From Myxococcaceae bacterium (GTDB lineage: Bacteria; Myxococcota_A; Polyangia; Polyangiales; Ga0077539), in the NCBI GenBank assembly GCA_004297725.1, contig SCUS01000050.1:18025-82024 (forward strand): DNA of 64,000 bases, written 5' to 3'. The notes below the pieces were generated by a model. It was not told the DNA's origin. It did no database searches and saw only the letters and a program-made list of their open reading frames with translations. Positions within the stretch are counted from its first letter, which is position 1. Each line of letters starts with the position of its first letter. This document shows positions 51,420-59,894 of this stretch, one piece after another. The position numbers and the translations under genes are program-made.

Positions 51420-53801
51420 TCAGCGAGCGGCGTAGAGGACGCCTTCGTTGGTCCCGCTGAGCAGCGAGCAGCGCTGAGAGCCGACGTTGCAGCCGAGGCT
51501 GCGCGGCACCCAGCAGATGTTGTTGCCGTCGACGCAGCCGTAGTTGCCGCCCTGGGTCCCGGCGTACCCGAAGCCCGACTCCGAGTCGTGGAACATCCCC
51601 AGCCCGCGGAAGCTCCCGCACCCGTGGGTGCACGTGTTGCTCACCGTCGCGTCGGAGTAGCCGAAGCTGTCGCGGTAGCCCCAGCCCGAGCTGACGTTGA
51701 ACGCGCTGTAGGGCGTGGCGAAGCCGTTCTGGCGGTAGGTGATCATCCACTGCGTCCCGAGGTCGGTGCCGAGCTCGATCAGCCTGCGGTAGATGATGAT
51801 CCGCTCGGTGAAGGTCGCGGCGCTCGCCGAGAGCGTGGCGCCCTGCGCGAAGCCCGCCGCGGTGTTGCCCACGGTGCCGGTGTCCGAGAAGACCGCGGTG
51901 TCCCACTGGGCGTTCGAGCGGAGGTACGCCATCACGGTCCAGCCGCCGCCGGCGGTGCTCATCTCGCAGTACACGTTGAAGGCCGCCCCGCTGCCCGCGC
52001 CGTCCGGATCGATCAGGTACACCCCGCTCGTCGCCGACGGGTTCTGGTCCTTGATCGATCGGCAGCTCGTCGCGCTGAGGCACGTGCCGCCCGCGCAGAG
52101 CCGCCCCGAGGGACACGCCGACCCGCACCCGCCGCAGTGGGTGGCGCTGCTCCGGGTGTCGACCTCGCAGCCGTTGGTGGGGTTGCCGTCGCAGTCGGCG
52201 AAGCCCGCGTTGCAGCTCGACCGGCACGTGCCCGCGGTGCACGCCGCCGTGGCGCCGGGCCTCGCAGGGCACACCACCCCGCACGCCCCGCAGTTGCTCA
52301 CGCTGGCGGTGCTCGCCTCGCAGCCGTTGCCCGGGTTGCCGTCGCAGTCGGCCGTCCCCGAGGCGCAGAGGAAGCCGCACGAGCCCGACGCGCAGACGCT
52401 CGCGGCGCCGGGCCTCGCGGGGCACGAGAGCCCGCACGCCCCGCAGTGGGTCACGGTGCTGCTGAGGTCGACCTCGCAGCCGTTGGCGGGGTTGCGGTCG
52501 CAGTCCGCGAAGCCCGACGCGCAGACGAAGGCGCAGGAGCCCGCCGCGCAGACCGCGGTGGCGTTGGACCCCGCCGAGCACGAGGCCCCGCACGAGCCGC
52601 AGTTCGAGGGATCATTGCTGGTGTTGACGCACCCGCCCCCGCAGAGCGAGAGCGGCGCGGCGCAGGTGGCGACGCACGCCCCCGCGGAGCACACCCGGCC
52701 CGCGGCGCAGGCCCGGCCGCAGGCGCCGCAGTTGGCGTTGTCGCTGAGGCTGCGCACCTCGCAGCCGTTGGCCGCGCTCATGTCGCAGTCGAGGAAGCCC
52801 GCGGCGCAGGCCGTGACGCCGCACGCTCCGCCCGCGCAGGCCGAGGTCGCGTTGGGCAGCGCGCAGGTGCGGCCGCAGGCCCCGCAGTGGGCGCTGCTCG
52901 TCCCGAGGCTGGTCTCGCAGCCGTTGCCCGCGGCGCCGTCGCAGTCGCCGAGGCCCGCCTGGCAGCGAGCCACGGTGCAGCCCCCGGCCGCGCAGCCGCT
53001 CACGGCGCCGGGCAGCGAGCAGGCGTTGCCGCAGGCGCCGCAGTGGGCCGGGTCGATGGAGGTGTTGGCGCAGAACGATCGCCCCCCCGCGGTGCACTCC
53101 ACGAGGGGCGCGGCGCAGGTGGCCGAGCAGGTCCCCCGCGAGCACGCCGAGCCCGCGGGGCAGAGCGCCCCGCACGCCCCGCAGTGGGCGTTGTCGGTCT
53201 GGAGGTTGACGCAGGCGGTGCCGCACTGGGTGAGCCCGGCGCCGCACGAGACGGCGCACACGCCCGCGGCGCAGGCGGTCCCCGGGGCGCAGGCGGTGCC
53301 GCAGGCGCCGCAGTGGGCGTTGCTGCTGCGCAGGTCGACGCACGCGCCGCCGCACTGGGTCTGCCCCGACGGACAGCTCACCTGACACGATCGGTTGACG
53401 CAGATGTTGCCCGCGGGGCAGGCGGCCCCGCAGGCGCCGCAGTGGAGGCGGTCGTTGGCGAGGTCGGCGCAGCTCGCCCCGGCGCCCGAATCGCCGGAGC
53501 CCGCGCAGGCGGTGAGCGAGGGGGCGCAGGTGGTCGCGCACGCTCCGAGGCTGCACACCTGGCCCGCGGCGCAGGCCCGGCCGCAGGCGCCGCAGTGGGC
53601 GTTGTCGGTCTGGGCGTTGACGCAGGCGCCGTTGCATACGAGCTGCGACGGGGAGCACGACGGCCCGACGTCGACCGCGTCCGCGGAGCCCGCGTCGGCG
53701 GGCGCGGAGACGACCGGGTCGCTGCTGCAGCCCGCGGTGAGGAAGGCGCCGACCAGCCACGCGGCCAGTCGGTAGGTACAGTGGGTCGTTCGCTTGGTCA
53801 T
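51420..53801 (-). CDS. Cys-rich repeat lipoprotein with C-terminal fibrinogen-like domain
   Basis: A 793-residue protein from ATG 53801, with GAGGAG about 14 nt upstream. The lipobox is LTAGC. After a short Ala/Asp linker come about 12 units of CNGACVNxxTDxxHCGACGxxC, alternating with GFxDCDxxxxNGCE modules. The last 220 residues have the fibrinogen C-terminal pattern: SCRSIKDQNPSATSGVY, VYCEMSTAGGGWTVM and later a YGCVDGNNICW segment. Such domains bind sugars or proteins in animals; in bacteria they occur on surface proteins. It shares the CGxCG architecture with the 44-48 kb protein and is divergent from the 1198-residue lipoprotein gene. Confidence 0.85.
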   Translation of the reverse strand: MTKRTTHCTYRLAAWLVGAFLTAGCSSDPVVSAPADAGSADAVDVGPSCSPSQLVCNGACVNAQTDNAHCGACGRACAAGQVCSLGACATTCAPSLTACAGSGDSGAGASCADLANDRLHCGACGAACPAGNICVNRSCQVSCPSGQTQCGGACVDLRSSNAHCGACGTACAPGTACAAGVCAVSCGAGLTQCGTACVNLQTDNAHCGACGALCPAGSACSRGTCSATCAAPLVECTAGGRSFCANTSIDPAHCGACGNACSLPGAVSGCAAGGCTVARCQAGLGDCDGAAGNGCETSLGTSSAHCGACGRTCALPNATSACAGGACGVTACAAGFLDCDMSAANGCEVRSLSDNANCGACGRACAAGRVCSAGACVATCAAPLSLCGGGCVNTSNDPSNCGSCGASCSAGSNATAVCAAGSCAFVCASGFADCDRNPANGCEVDLSSTVTHCGACGLSCPARPGAASVCASGSCGFLCASGTADCDGNPGNGCEASTASVSNCGACGVVCPARPGATAACTAGTCRSSCNAGFADCDGNPTNGCEVDTRSSATHCGGCGSACPSGRLCAGGTCLSATSCRSIKDQNPSATSGVYLIDPDGAGSGAAFNVYCEMSTAGGGWTVMAYLRSNAQWDTAVFSDTGTVGNTAAGFAQGATLSASAATFTERIIIYRRLIELGTDLGTQWMITYRQNGFATPYSAFNVSSGWGYRDSFGYSDATVSNTCTHGCGSFRGLGMFHDSESGFGYAGTQGGNYGCVDGNNICWVPRSLGCNVGSQRCSLLSGTNEGVLYAAR

Positions 53802-53925
53802 GAAGGGGTGCCGCTCCTCGCCCGTTGGCGACGACGATATCCAAATGGGTGGGCGGACGCATCGCGCGTGACGGGGCGACGGAGCGACGGCGCCTCGAAG
53901 GAGACGCTCCCGAGGGGGACTTCGA

Positions 53926-53954
53926 TTGCGGTCGCTGTGTTGATACTCTAGCTC
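53926..53954 (+). promoter_or_regulatory. Probable promoter of the 1198-aa lipoprotein gene
   Basis: TTGCGG (53926-53931) and TAGCTC (53949-53954) are separated by 17 nt and lie about 80 nt before the ATG, with AGGAGGT near the start codon. The -10 match is weak. Confidence 0.4.
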
Positions 53955-54034
53955 GGCCGTAGGGACGGTCGTCGAGCGGGCAGTGGGTTGCCGCGACTCT
54001 GGCACCGGGTGCCTCTGCGGCAGGAGGTCATCTG

Positions 54035-57000
54035 ATGAAACAGACCAGTCCTTGGCTTGTTTGCGTCGCGCTCGCCCTGGCGGCGGGCTGCGGTGATCCG
54101 TCGGTGGGGCAGTCCCCACAGCACACCATCTCGGACGGTCGGCACGGCGGTGTGGAGGGGTTCTACTTCCTCCCGCCGCTGGTGCCCGAGCCCGGGGTGC
54201 AGGGCAACGACCGGCGACTCGCGCCCGTCGTCGCGGTCGACCCGCTGGACGCGGCGGGCAACCCCACGACGCCGCGGCTCGCGGAGTACAGCACCCTCAC
54301 AGGCTCCGGGGCGGAGCGGGTGCGCGACTCGGCCTCGCACTTCCACGTCGACTGGGACATCTCCCGCACCGCGGCGGCGGCCGAGACCACCTACCGGGTC
54401 AGGGTGTTCGTCCCGTCGAGGGTGGTCACCCCGGCGGGCGTGCGCATCGAGCCGCAGGGCCGCGAGCTCGGCTGGATCGACGTGCAGATCGACCGCAACG
54501 GCAACCCCCGGCTCAACTCCGCCCGGGGCTCGGCGCAGGCCAGCCCGGCGCGCACCGTCCCGGTGCAATTCAGGGTGCTGCCGACGGTGCTCGACCCCGA
54601 CGGCGACGGGCGCCTCGACTACGACGACAACTGCGCGGCGACGGCCAACGCCGACCAGGCGGACGCGGACGGCGACGGCGTGGGCGACGCCTGCGAGTGC
54701 CTCGGCGTGACGTGCCCGGCGAGCGACGCCTGCCACCTCCCTGGGGTCTGTCAGCCCATGACCGGCGCCTGCACCAACCCCGTCGCGGCGGACGGGACCG
54801 CCTGCGACGACGGCGACACCGGCACCGAGCTCGACCTCTGTCGGGCGGGCGCCTGCGAGGGCACGCTCGCCTCGCAGCCCGTCGCCAGCGTGAACTTCGC
54901 CCCCGACGACGCCGTGGCCACGAGGGCGATCGACGAAGACCCGCTCTCCTTCGTGGCCCTGGGGCCGGGCGGCATGGAGTGCCTCGACACCTCCAACCCC
55001 TCGGCCCCGACGAGGGTGGGCGGATGGCAGCCGCCCTTCAGCGCCAACTGCACCGACCTCGTGAAGGTGGGCGACCTGCTCTACCTGGCCTGCGGCGAGG
55101 CGGGCATGGTGTGCCTCGACGTCTCCACCCCCTCCAACCCGACCTTCCTCTACCGCTTCACCCTCCCCGAAGGCCCGGCGGTCTCCTGCGCGCAGCTCGA
55201 CAACGCCCTCTACGTGGGCGCCGGCAACGAGGTCTACGTCTACGACCTCACCGACCCCCGCACGCCGGTGCGCCGGGGGTCGCTCGGCGCGGGGTCGGCC
55301 ACGCCCGTGGTGCGCGTCTACGTCGACGGCCGCCGGGTGTACTGCCTCTACGCCTCCGGGCGGCTGGTGGCCTCCAACGCCGCGGGCGGGGCCTTCAGCC
55401 CGGTCTTCCTCGCGGCGTGGTCGGGGCCCGCGAACGCCACCGACCTCGTGGTGCAGAACGGCATCGCGTACTGCACCTACAACGGCGCGGGGCTCCGCAT
55501 CGTCAGCCTCCGCGACCCGACGGCCCCGGAGCTGCTCTGGTCCGACGGAGGATCGCCCGCCCTGGGCGTCGCCGTCCGCGGCACCAGCCTCGCGTGCATC
55601 TACGCCAACCGCCGCTACCGCACCTGCTCCGTGGCCAACCCGCGCGCGCCGGTGTTCCTCACGGACAGCGACGCGGGCGCCCCGCCCACGCTGGTCTCCA
55701 TCACCCGCCGCGGCTTCGCGTGGTGCGGCTACGGCCGGCGCGCCTCGCTGCTCGACATCCCTCCCTACGTCGTCGCCGCCTCGCCCTCCGCGGGGCGCGC
55801 GGGCCACTGCGGCGACGGCCCGGTGCGCGTGTACTTCTCCCAGGGCCTCGACCCTGCCACCGTCGACGGCGCGAGCGTGCGCGTCCTCTCTGGCGGCTCT
55901 GCCGTCACCGGCGCGCTCGCCCTCGACGGCGCCGTCGCGACCTTCACCCCCTCGGCGCCGCTGCCCGAGGGCGACTACACCGTCGCGGTCGCCCCCTCGG
56001 TGCGCAGCGCGCGAGGCACCCGCTTCGCGCCGCCCGCCGGCTGGCGCGCCGCCTTCCGCGTGACGCCCGTGTGCACCCGCTTCACCGAGGCCCCCACGGC
56101 CGTCACCTCGGGCGCCTCGGGGAGCTTCTCCTGGAGCGTGCAGGGCGGCTCCGTCGTCAGCGCCACCGGGCTGCTCGTGGGCGTGAGCCCCGACCCGGTG
56201 GTCGACCCGCTGGAGGTCACCGACAACCTGTCGGGCGCGCCCGGGATCTTCACCTGGCGCTGGACGGCCCCGTCGGTCTCCAGCCCGACGCCGTACTTCC
56301 TCGTCGCCGACGCCAACGTCGACGGCGCGACCTACTACACCTCCGCCGCCGCGGTGACGGTGAACCCCGCCCCCGCCCCGACCGCCGCCTGGACGCTGGC
56401 CCCCTCGTCGGGCGTGCAGGGCGCGGCGCGCGCCGTCTCGTGGTCCATCGCCAACGCCTCGAACGTCACGCAGACCTTCGTGCGCTGGGGCGCCGACCCG
56501 AGGCCCCTCGTCGCGGCCTCGTCGACGCAGACCGGAGCCCAGTCCTCCCCCTCGGCGGGCGCCTTCTCGGACAGCCTCACGCTGCCCGCGGTGACCGCGC
56601 CGACGACCTTCTACGCGGTGGTCGTGGCCGTGGTGAACGGCGGCGCGCGCACGGTCGTCTCTCCGACGGTGAGCTTCGTCGTGAACCCCTGCGCCGAGGG
56701 CCTCACCGCCTGCGGAGGGAGCTGCGTCGACGTGCTCACCGACGCGGCGAACTGCGGTGCGTGCGGCAGCGCGTGCCCCTCGGGGCAGGTGTGCACCGCG
56801 GGCGCGTGCCGCGCGACCGGCTGCGAGGCGGGCTACTCCAACTGCGACGGTGATCCCTCCAACGGCTGCGAGACCGCCGGGGTGTGCCCTCGCTACCTCG
56901 TGGGCACGATCGCCGGGTGGCGCATCAACCACCTCGCGTACGACGGGACCTACCTCTACGCGTCCAACATCGCCGGTCCGACCTATCGGCTTCGCGCGGA

Positions 57001-57631
57001 TGGCGTCGGCGCGAGCGCGACGGTGTTCCGCACCAACCCGGCGTACTTCGTCCCGCGGGTCTACGGAGAGCACCTCTACTGGAACACCACCTCGGGCACC
57101 ATCGAGCGCTCTCGCCTCGACGGCGTCGGCGCGGTGGAGACCGTCCGCAGCGGACTCCCCAACGTGGGCGCCTTCTTCCTGGAGGGCGACGACCTCTACT
57201 GGATCGACTACGTCTCCGGCAACGGCTCGCTCCGGCGCACGTCGCTCTCCCTGGGCACCAGCACCACCCTCGGCGTCGCGCAGGGTCCGTGGCCGAGCGA
57301 CGTCATCCGAGACAGCCGCGACGGGAGCTTCATCGTCTCCAGCCAGCAGAGCCAGTACCTCTGGCGCATCCCCGCCGGGGGTGGCGCGCGGACGGTGGCC
57401 TACGACCTCGGCGCGGGCCGCGCGGGCGCCCAGCTCGCGCAGGACGATCAGCACTTCTACACGTGCACCTATCAGGCGGCGGGCGGCCAGGTGCTGCGCA
57501 TCCGCAAGGACACCGGCGTCGTCGACGTGATCGCAGGCAGCCAGGGCTCGCCCTGGGGCATCTACGTGACGCCCTCGCGCATCTACTGGTCCGTGTACTT
57601 CGACCGCACCGTCTGGGCCGCCGCCCACTGA
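54035..57631 (+). CDS. Multidomain lipoprotein with LVIVD-like propeller and Ig-like domains
   Basis: A 1198-residue protein with AGGAGGT upstream and lipobox LAAGC (Cys 19). Domains in order: a beta-rich region of 160 residues; a thrombospondin type 3-like calcium repeat (DPDGDGRLDYDDNC, ADGDGVGDAC); a Cys-rich EGF-like stretch; a propeller of LVIVD-type repeats (LLYLACGEAGMVCLDVS and similar); a SbsA-type Ig-like domain (VRVYFSQGLDPATVDGASV); two further beta domains; one CGGSCVDxxTDxxNCGACG unit; and a C-terminal propeller of about 240 residues (LYWIDYVSGNGSLRR). It is probably a surface-exposed adhesion or signalling protein. Only 3 nt separate it from the convergent lipoprotein gene. Confidence 0.83.
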   Translation: MKQTSPWLVCVALALAAGCGDPSVGQSPQHTISDGRHGGVEGFYFLPPLVPEPGVQGNDRRLAPVVAVDPLDAAGNPTTPRLAEYSTLTGSGAERVRDSASHFHVDWDISRTAAAAETTYRVRVFVPSRVVTPAGVRIEPQGRELGWIDVQIDRNGNPRLNSARGSAQASPARTVPVQFRVLPTVLDPDGDGRLDYDDNCAATANADQADADGDGVGDACECLGVTCPASDACHLPGVCQPMTGACTNPVAADGTACDDGDTGTELDLCRAGACEGTLASQPVASVNFAPDDAVATRAIDEDPLSFVALGPGGMECLDTSNPSAPTRVGGWQPPFSANCTDLVKVGDLLYLACGEAGMVCLDVSTPSNPTFLYRFTLPEGPAVSCAQLDNALYVGAGNEVYVYDLTDPRTPVRRGSLGAGSATPVVRVYVDGRRVYCLYASGRLVASNAAGGAFSPVFLAAWSGPANATDLVVQNGIAYCTYNGAGLRIVSLRDPTAPELLWSDGGSPALGVAVRGTSLACIYANRRYRTCSVANPRAPVFLTDSDAGAPPTLVSITRRGFAWCGYGRRASLLDIPPYVVAASPSAGRAGHCGDGPVRVYFSQGLDPATVDGASVRVLSGGSAVTGALALDGAVATFTPSAPLPEGDYTVAVAPSVRSARGTRFAPPAGWRAAFRVTPVCTRFTEAPTAVTSGASGSFSWSVQGGSVVSATGLLVGVSPDPVVDPLEVTDNLSGAPGIFTWRWTAPSVSSPTPYFLVADANVDGATYYTSAAAVTVNPAPAPTAAWTLAPSSGVQGAARAVSWSIANASNVTQTFVRWGADPRPLVAASSTQTGAQSSPSAGAFSDSLTLPAVTAPTTFYAVVVAVVNGGARTVVSPTVSFVVNPCAEGLTACGGSCVDVLTDAANCGACGSACPSGQVCTAGACRATGCEAGYSNCDGDPSNGCETAGVCPRYLVGTIAGWRINHLAYDGTYLYASNIAGPTYRLRADGVGASATVFRTNPAYFVPRVYGEHLYWNTTSGTIERSRLDGVGAVETVRSGLPNVGAFFLEGDDLYWIDYVSGNGSLRRTSLSLGTSTTLGVAQGPWPSDVIRDSRDGSFIVSSQQSQYLWRIPAGGGARTVAYDLGAGRAGAQLAQDDQHFYTCTYQAAGGQVLRIRKDTGVVDVIAGSQGSPWGIYVTPSRIYWSVYFDRTVWAAAH

Positions 57632-57634
57632 CGC

Positions 57635-58243
57635 TCAGCGCCCGGGGTCGACCACCGTCACGCCCCGCTCGTCCGTCGCCACCAGCACTCGCATCCGCTC
57701 GGGGTCCGGTCGCTCGACGCGCACCCCGAAGCGGAACCTCCGCCCCGCCACGTCCGCCGGCCGCACCCCGTCCGCCAGGATGACCAGCTCGCTCCACGCC
57801 GACTCGTAGACCTCTCCGACGAGGGTGAGCCCCCGGCGCTCCTGTCGACGGACGGTCTCGTTGGCGAGGTTGACCGGCGCCCCGCCGCCCGCCGGGGTGA
57901 GCGTGAAGGTCAGGTAGACGTCCGGCGCCACGCCGCGCAGCCGCACCCGCCCGAACACATGCCAGCCCCCCTGCGGGCCGTGCACCAGCGTGAGCTGTCC
58001 CCCGTCGCGGGGCAGCGGCTCCCAGCGCTCTGCCCCGGTGCCGAGCTCCACCGGACCGGGCACCTCGGGGAGGTCCGCCACGGCCGCGTCGGGAGCGTCC
58101 ACCACGGCCGCGTCGGGGAGGTCCACCACGGCCGCGTCGGGAGCGTCCACCACGGCCGCGTCATGGCCTGCAGGGGCGTGGTCAGGGCTCGCACAACCCC
58201 ACAGCAGCACGAGCATCGGGACGATGTAGCGTGCGGGTCTCAC
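57635..58243 (-). CDS. Putative lipoprotein with Asp/Ala/Val repeat tether
   Basis: A 202-residue protein; GTG 58243 is taken as start because the signal peptide begins there. LVLLWGC is a non-ideal lipobox (Trp at -2). The tether has four tandem copies of PDAAVVD[LA]. The rest is a small beta-rich domain (WHVFGRVRLRGVAPDVYLTFTL, LTLVGEVYESAWSELVI) that looks like a stress- or matrix-interacting fold, unassigned. Tandem 15-30 nt repeats in the tether could be length-variable. Confidence 0.7.
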   Translation of the reverse strand: MRPARYIVPMLVLLWGCASPDHAPAGHDAAVVDAPDAAVVDLPDAAVVDAPDAAVADLPEVPGPVELGTGAERWEPLPRDGGQLTLVHGPQGGWHVFGRVRLRGVAPDVYLTFTLTPAGGGAPVNLANETVRRQERRGLTLVGEVYESAWSELVILADGVRPADVAGRRFRFGVRVERPDPERMRVLVATDERGVTVVDPGR

Positions 58244-58351
58244 GGTCCGTTCGGAGGATATCGCCAGGGCGGGGCGGCCGCGCAAGCCGCGACCTGCGGG
58301 CACGGCGGATGACCGATAGCCAGGAGCCATCGGGTTTGCGAGCATCCCGCG

Positions 58352-59569
58352 ATGCTCCAACCTCGCCACCTCGCCCTGCTCCTCGCGATGCTCCCGGCCT
58401 GCGGCGACGCGGGTACTTCGGTCACCGACGCCGCCATCGATGTCACCGTCACCGCCGACGCTCGCCCGGACGTGAGCTCGCAGGACGTCTCCACCGTCGA
58501 CACCGCGCGCTCGGACAGCGCCAGCGACGTCCCGGTTGCCATCGACGTCCCGGTTGCCGTCGACGTCCCGGTTGCCGTCGATGTCCCGGTCGCCGTCGAT
58601 GTCCCGGTCGCCGTCGACGTCCCGGTCGCCGTCGATGCTCCCGCGGTCACCGATGTCCCGGTCATCCCCGATGCGCCGCGCACCTTCATGGGAACCTATC
58701 CCCTGGCCGCGCGCTTCCCCGAAGGCGGAACCTTCGACCCCGCCTCGCATCGCTTCTTCGTGGGCAGCCTCGCGGACGGCTCGGTGCATCAGGTCGACGC
58801 CAGCTCCGGGCTCGACGAGGTCTTCTATCGAGAGACCGCGCCCGGCCTCTGGTGGACGCTCGGCATGGACGTCGACGTCGCCCGCCGCCGCCTCGCCGTG
58901 TGCTCCATGGAGGACCGCCGCGCCGCGGGCGAGTCGAACCACCCCTACGACGGCTACGTGTTGATCTTCGACCTCGACACCAGGGCCCGCGTCGCGCGCA
59001 TCCCCCTCGCGCCTGCCTTCGCGACGGCGACCTGCACCGACGTCGCCTTCTCCGCCGACGGCGGGCTGTATGTCTCCGACCGCGAGCACCCGCGCATCTA
59101 TCGGATCGATCCCGGCGGCGCCCTCTCGACCTTCGTCACCCACGACCTGCTCTCGGGCGGCGCCGTCGGGCAGAACGCGCTGGTGGTGCTCCCCGACCAG
59201 AGCGCGCTCCTCAGCCTCATCTACCTCCCCTCGCGGCTCGTTCGCGTGGGCCTGCGCGACCGCGCCGTCGCCAACGTCTCCCTCCGCGGAACCTTCTTCG
59301 ACGGCCTGCCGCTGCTGAGCGGCGCCGACGGGATGACCCTCTCGGGCAGCAACCTCCTGGTGGCGTTCACCAGCCAGGTCACGCGCGTCACCCCGACCCT
59401 CGCCGACTGGAGCGCGGCCAGCACCGCCACGGTCGATGTCCCCGCGGGCATGACCGACATCGTCCACACCTCGGCCGGCGACTACCTCCTCAACGGCCAG
59501 GCGGTCTCCTTCGCCTTCGACCGCCCCACCACGCCCTTCCAGCTGGTGCGCTTCCTCGGCACCTTCTAG
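58352..59569 (+). CDS. Lipoprotein with SMP-30/propeller-like domain and DVPVAV repeats
   Basis: A 405-residue lipoprotein (lipobox LPAC). A tether of about 85 residues contains six or more near-perfect copies of DVPVAV, encoded by 18-nt tandem repeats. The domain that follows (FPEGGTFDPASHRFFVGSL, CTDVAFSADGGLYVSDREHPRIYRID, QNALVVLPDQSALLSLIY) is a six-bladed propeller of the SMP-30/gluconolactonase type. No catalytic metal site was located with confidence, so it may be a binding rather than an enzyme module. Confidence 0.8.
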   Translation: MLQPRHLALLLAMLPACGDAGTSVTDAAIDVTVTADARPDVSSQDVSTVDTARSDSASDVPVAIDVPVAVDVPVAVDVPVAVDVPVAVDVPVAVDAPAVTDVPVIPDAPRTFMGTYPLAARFPEGGTFDPASHRFFVGSLADGSVHQVDASSGLDEVFYRETAPGLWWTLGMDVDVARRRLAVCSMEDRRAAGESNHPYDGYVLIFDLDTRARVARIPLAPAFATATCTDVAFSADGGLYVSDREHPRIYRIDPGGALSTFVTHDLLSGGAVGQNALVVLPDQSALLSLIYLPSRLVRVGLRDRAVANVSLRGTFFDGLPLLSGADGMTLSGSNLLVAFTSQVTRVTPTLADWSAASTATVDVPAGMTDIVHTSAGDYLLNGQAVSFAFDRPTTPFQLVRFLGTF

Positions 59570-59607
59570 CGCCGCGTCCACCCCTTTCAAGGTCGTCGCG
59601 CCCGTTG

Positions 59608-59759
59608 CCGCGTGTTTCAACACCATCGCTTCTACAGCTCTCGCTCAGGCCTCCTGGCCTGGGGTACGGCGTGCGGCCCCTTCATCGGCGTGCAGCGCCT
59701 GACCCCAGGCCAGGAGGCCTGAGCGAGAGCTGTAGAAGCGATGGGGTTGAAACACGCGG
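59608..59759. repeat. Long inverted repeat, 57-nt arms
   Basis: Arms 59608-59664 and 59703-59759 match with about one mismatch and enclose a 38-nt centre. The arms contain CAGGCCTCCTGGCCTGGGG. It lies between the propeller lipoprotein and the dynamin-like GTPase. It could be a strong terminator, a small MITE or a folded RNA; no target duplication was found. Confidence 0.9.
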
Positions 59760-59894
59760 TGACGGGCTCAGCGGCACATCGCGTGGGCGTGGTCGGGCCC
59801 TCCACCCTCGCGCGGAGGCTGGTGAATCGCCCGCTCCCCGGCGTGTGTTAGAACCCGCGCCGACCGCTTGAAGGCCAACGACGGAGGCATTGCG

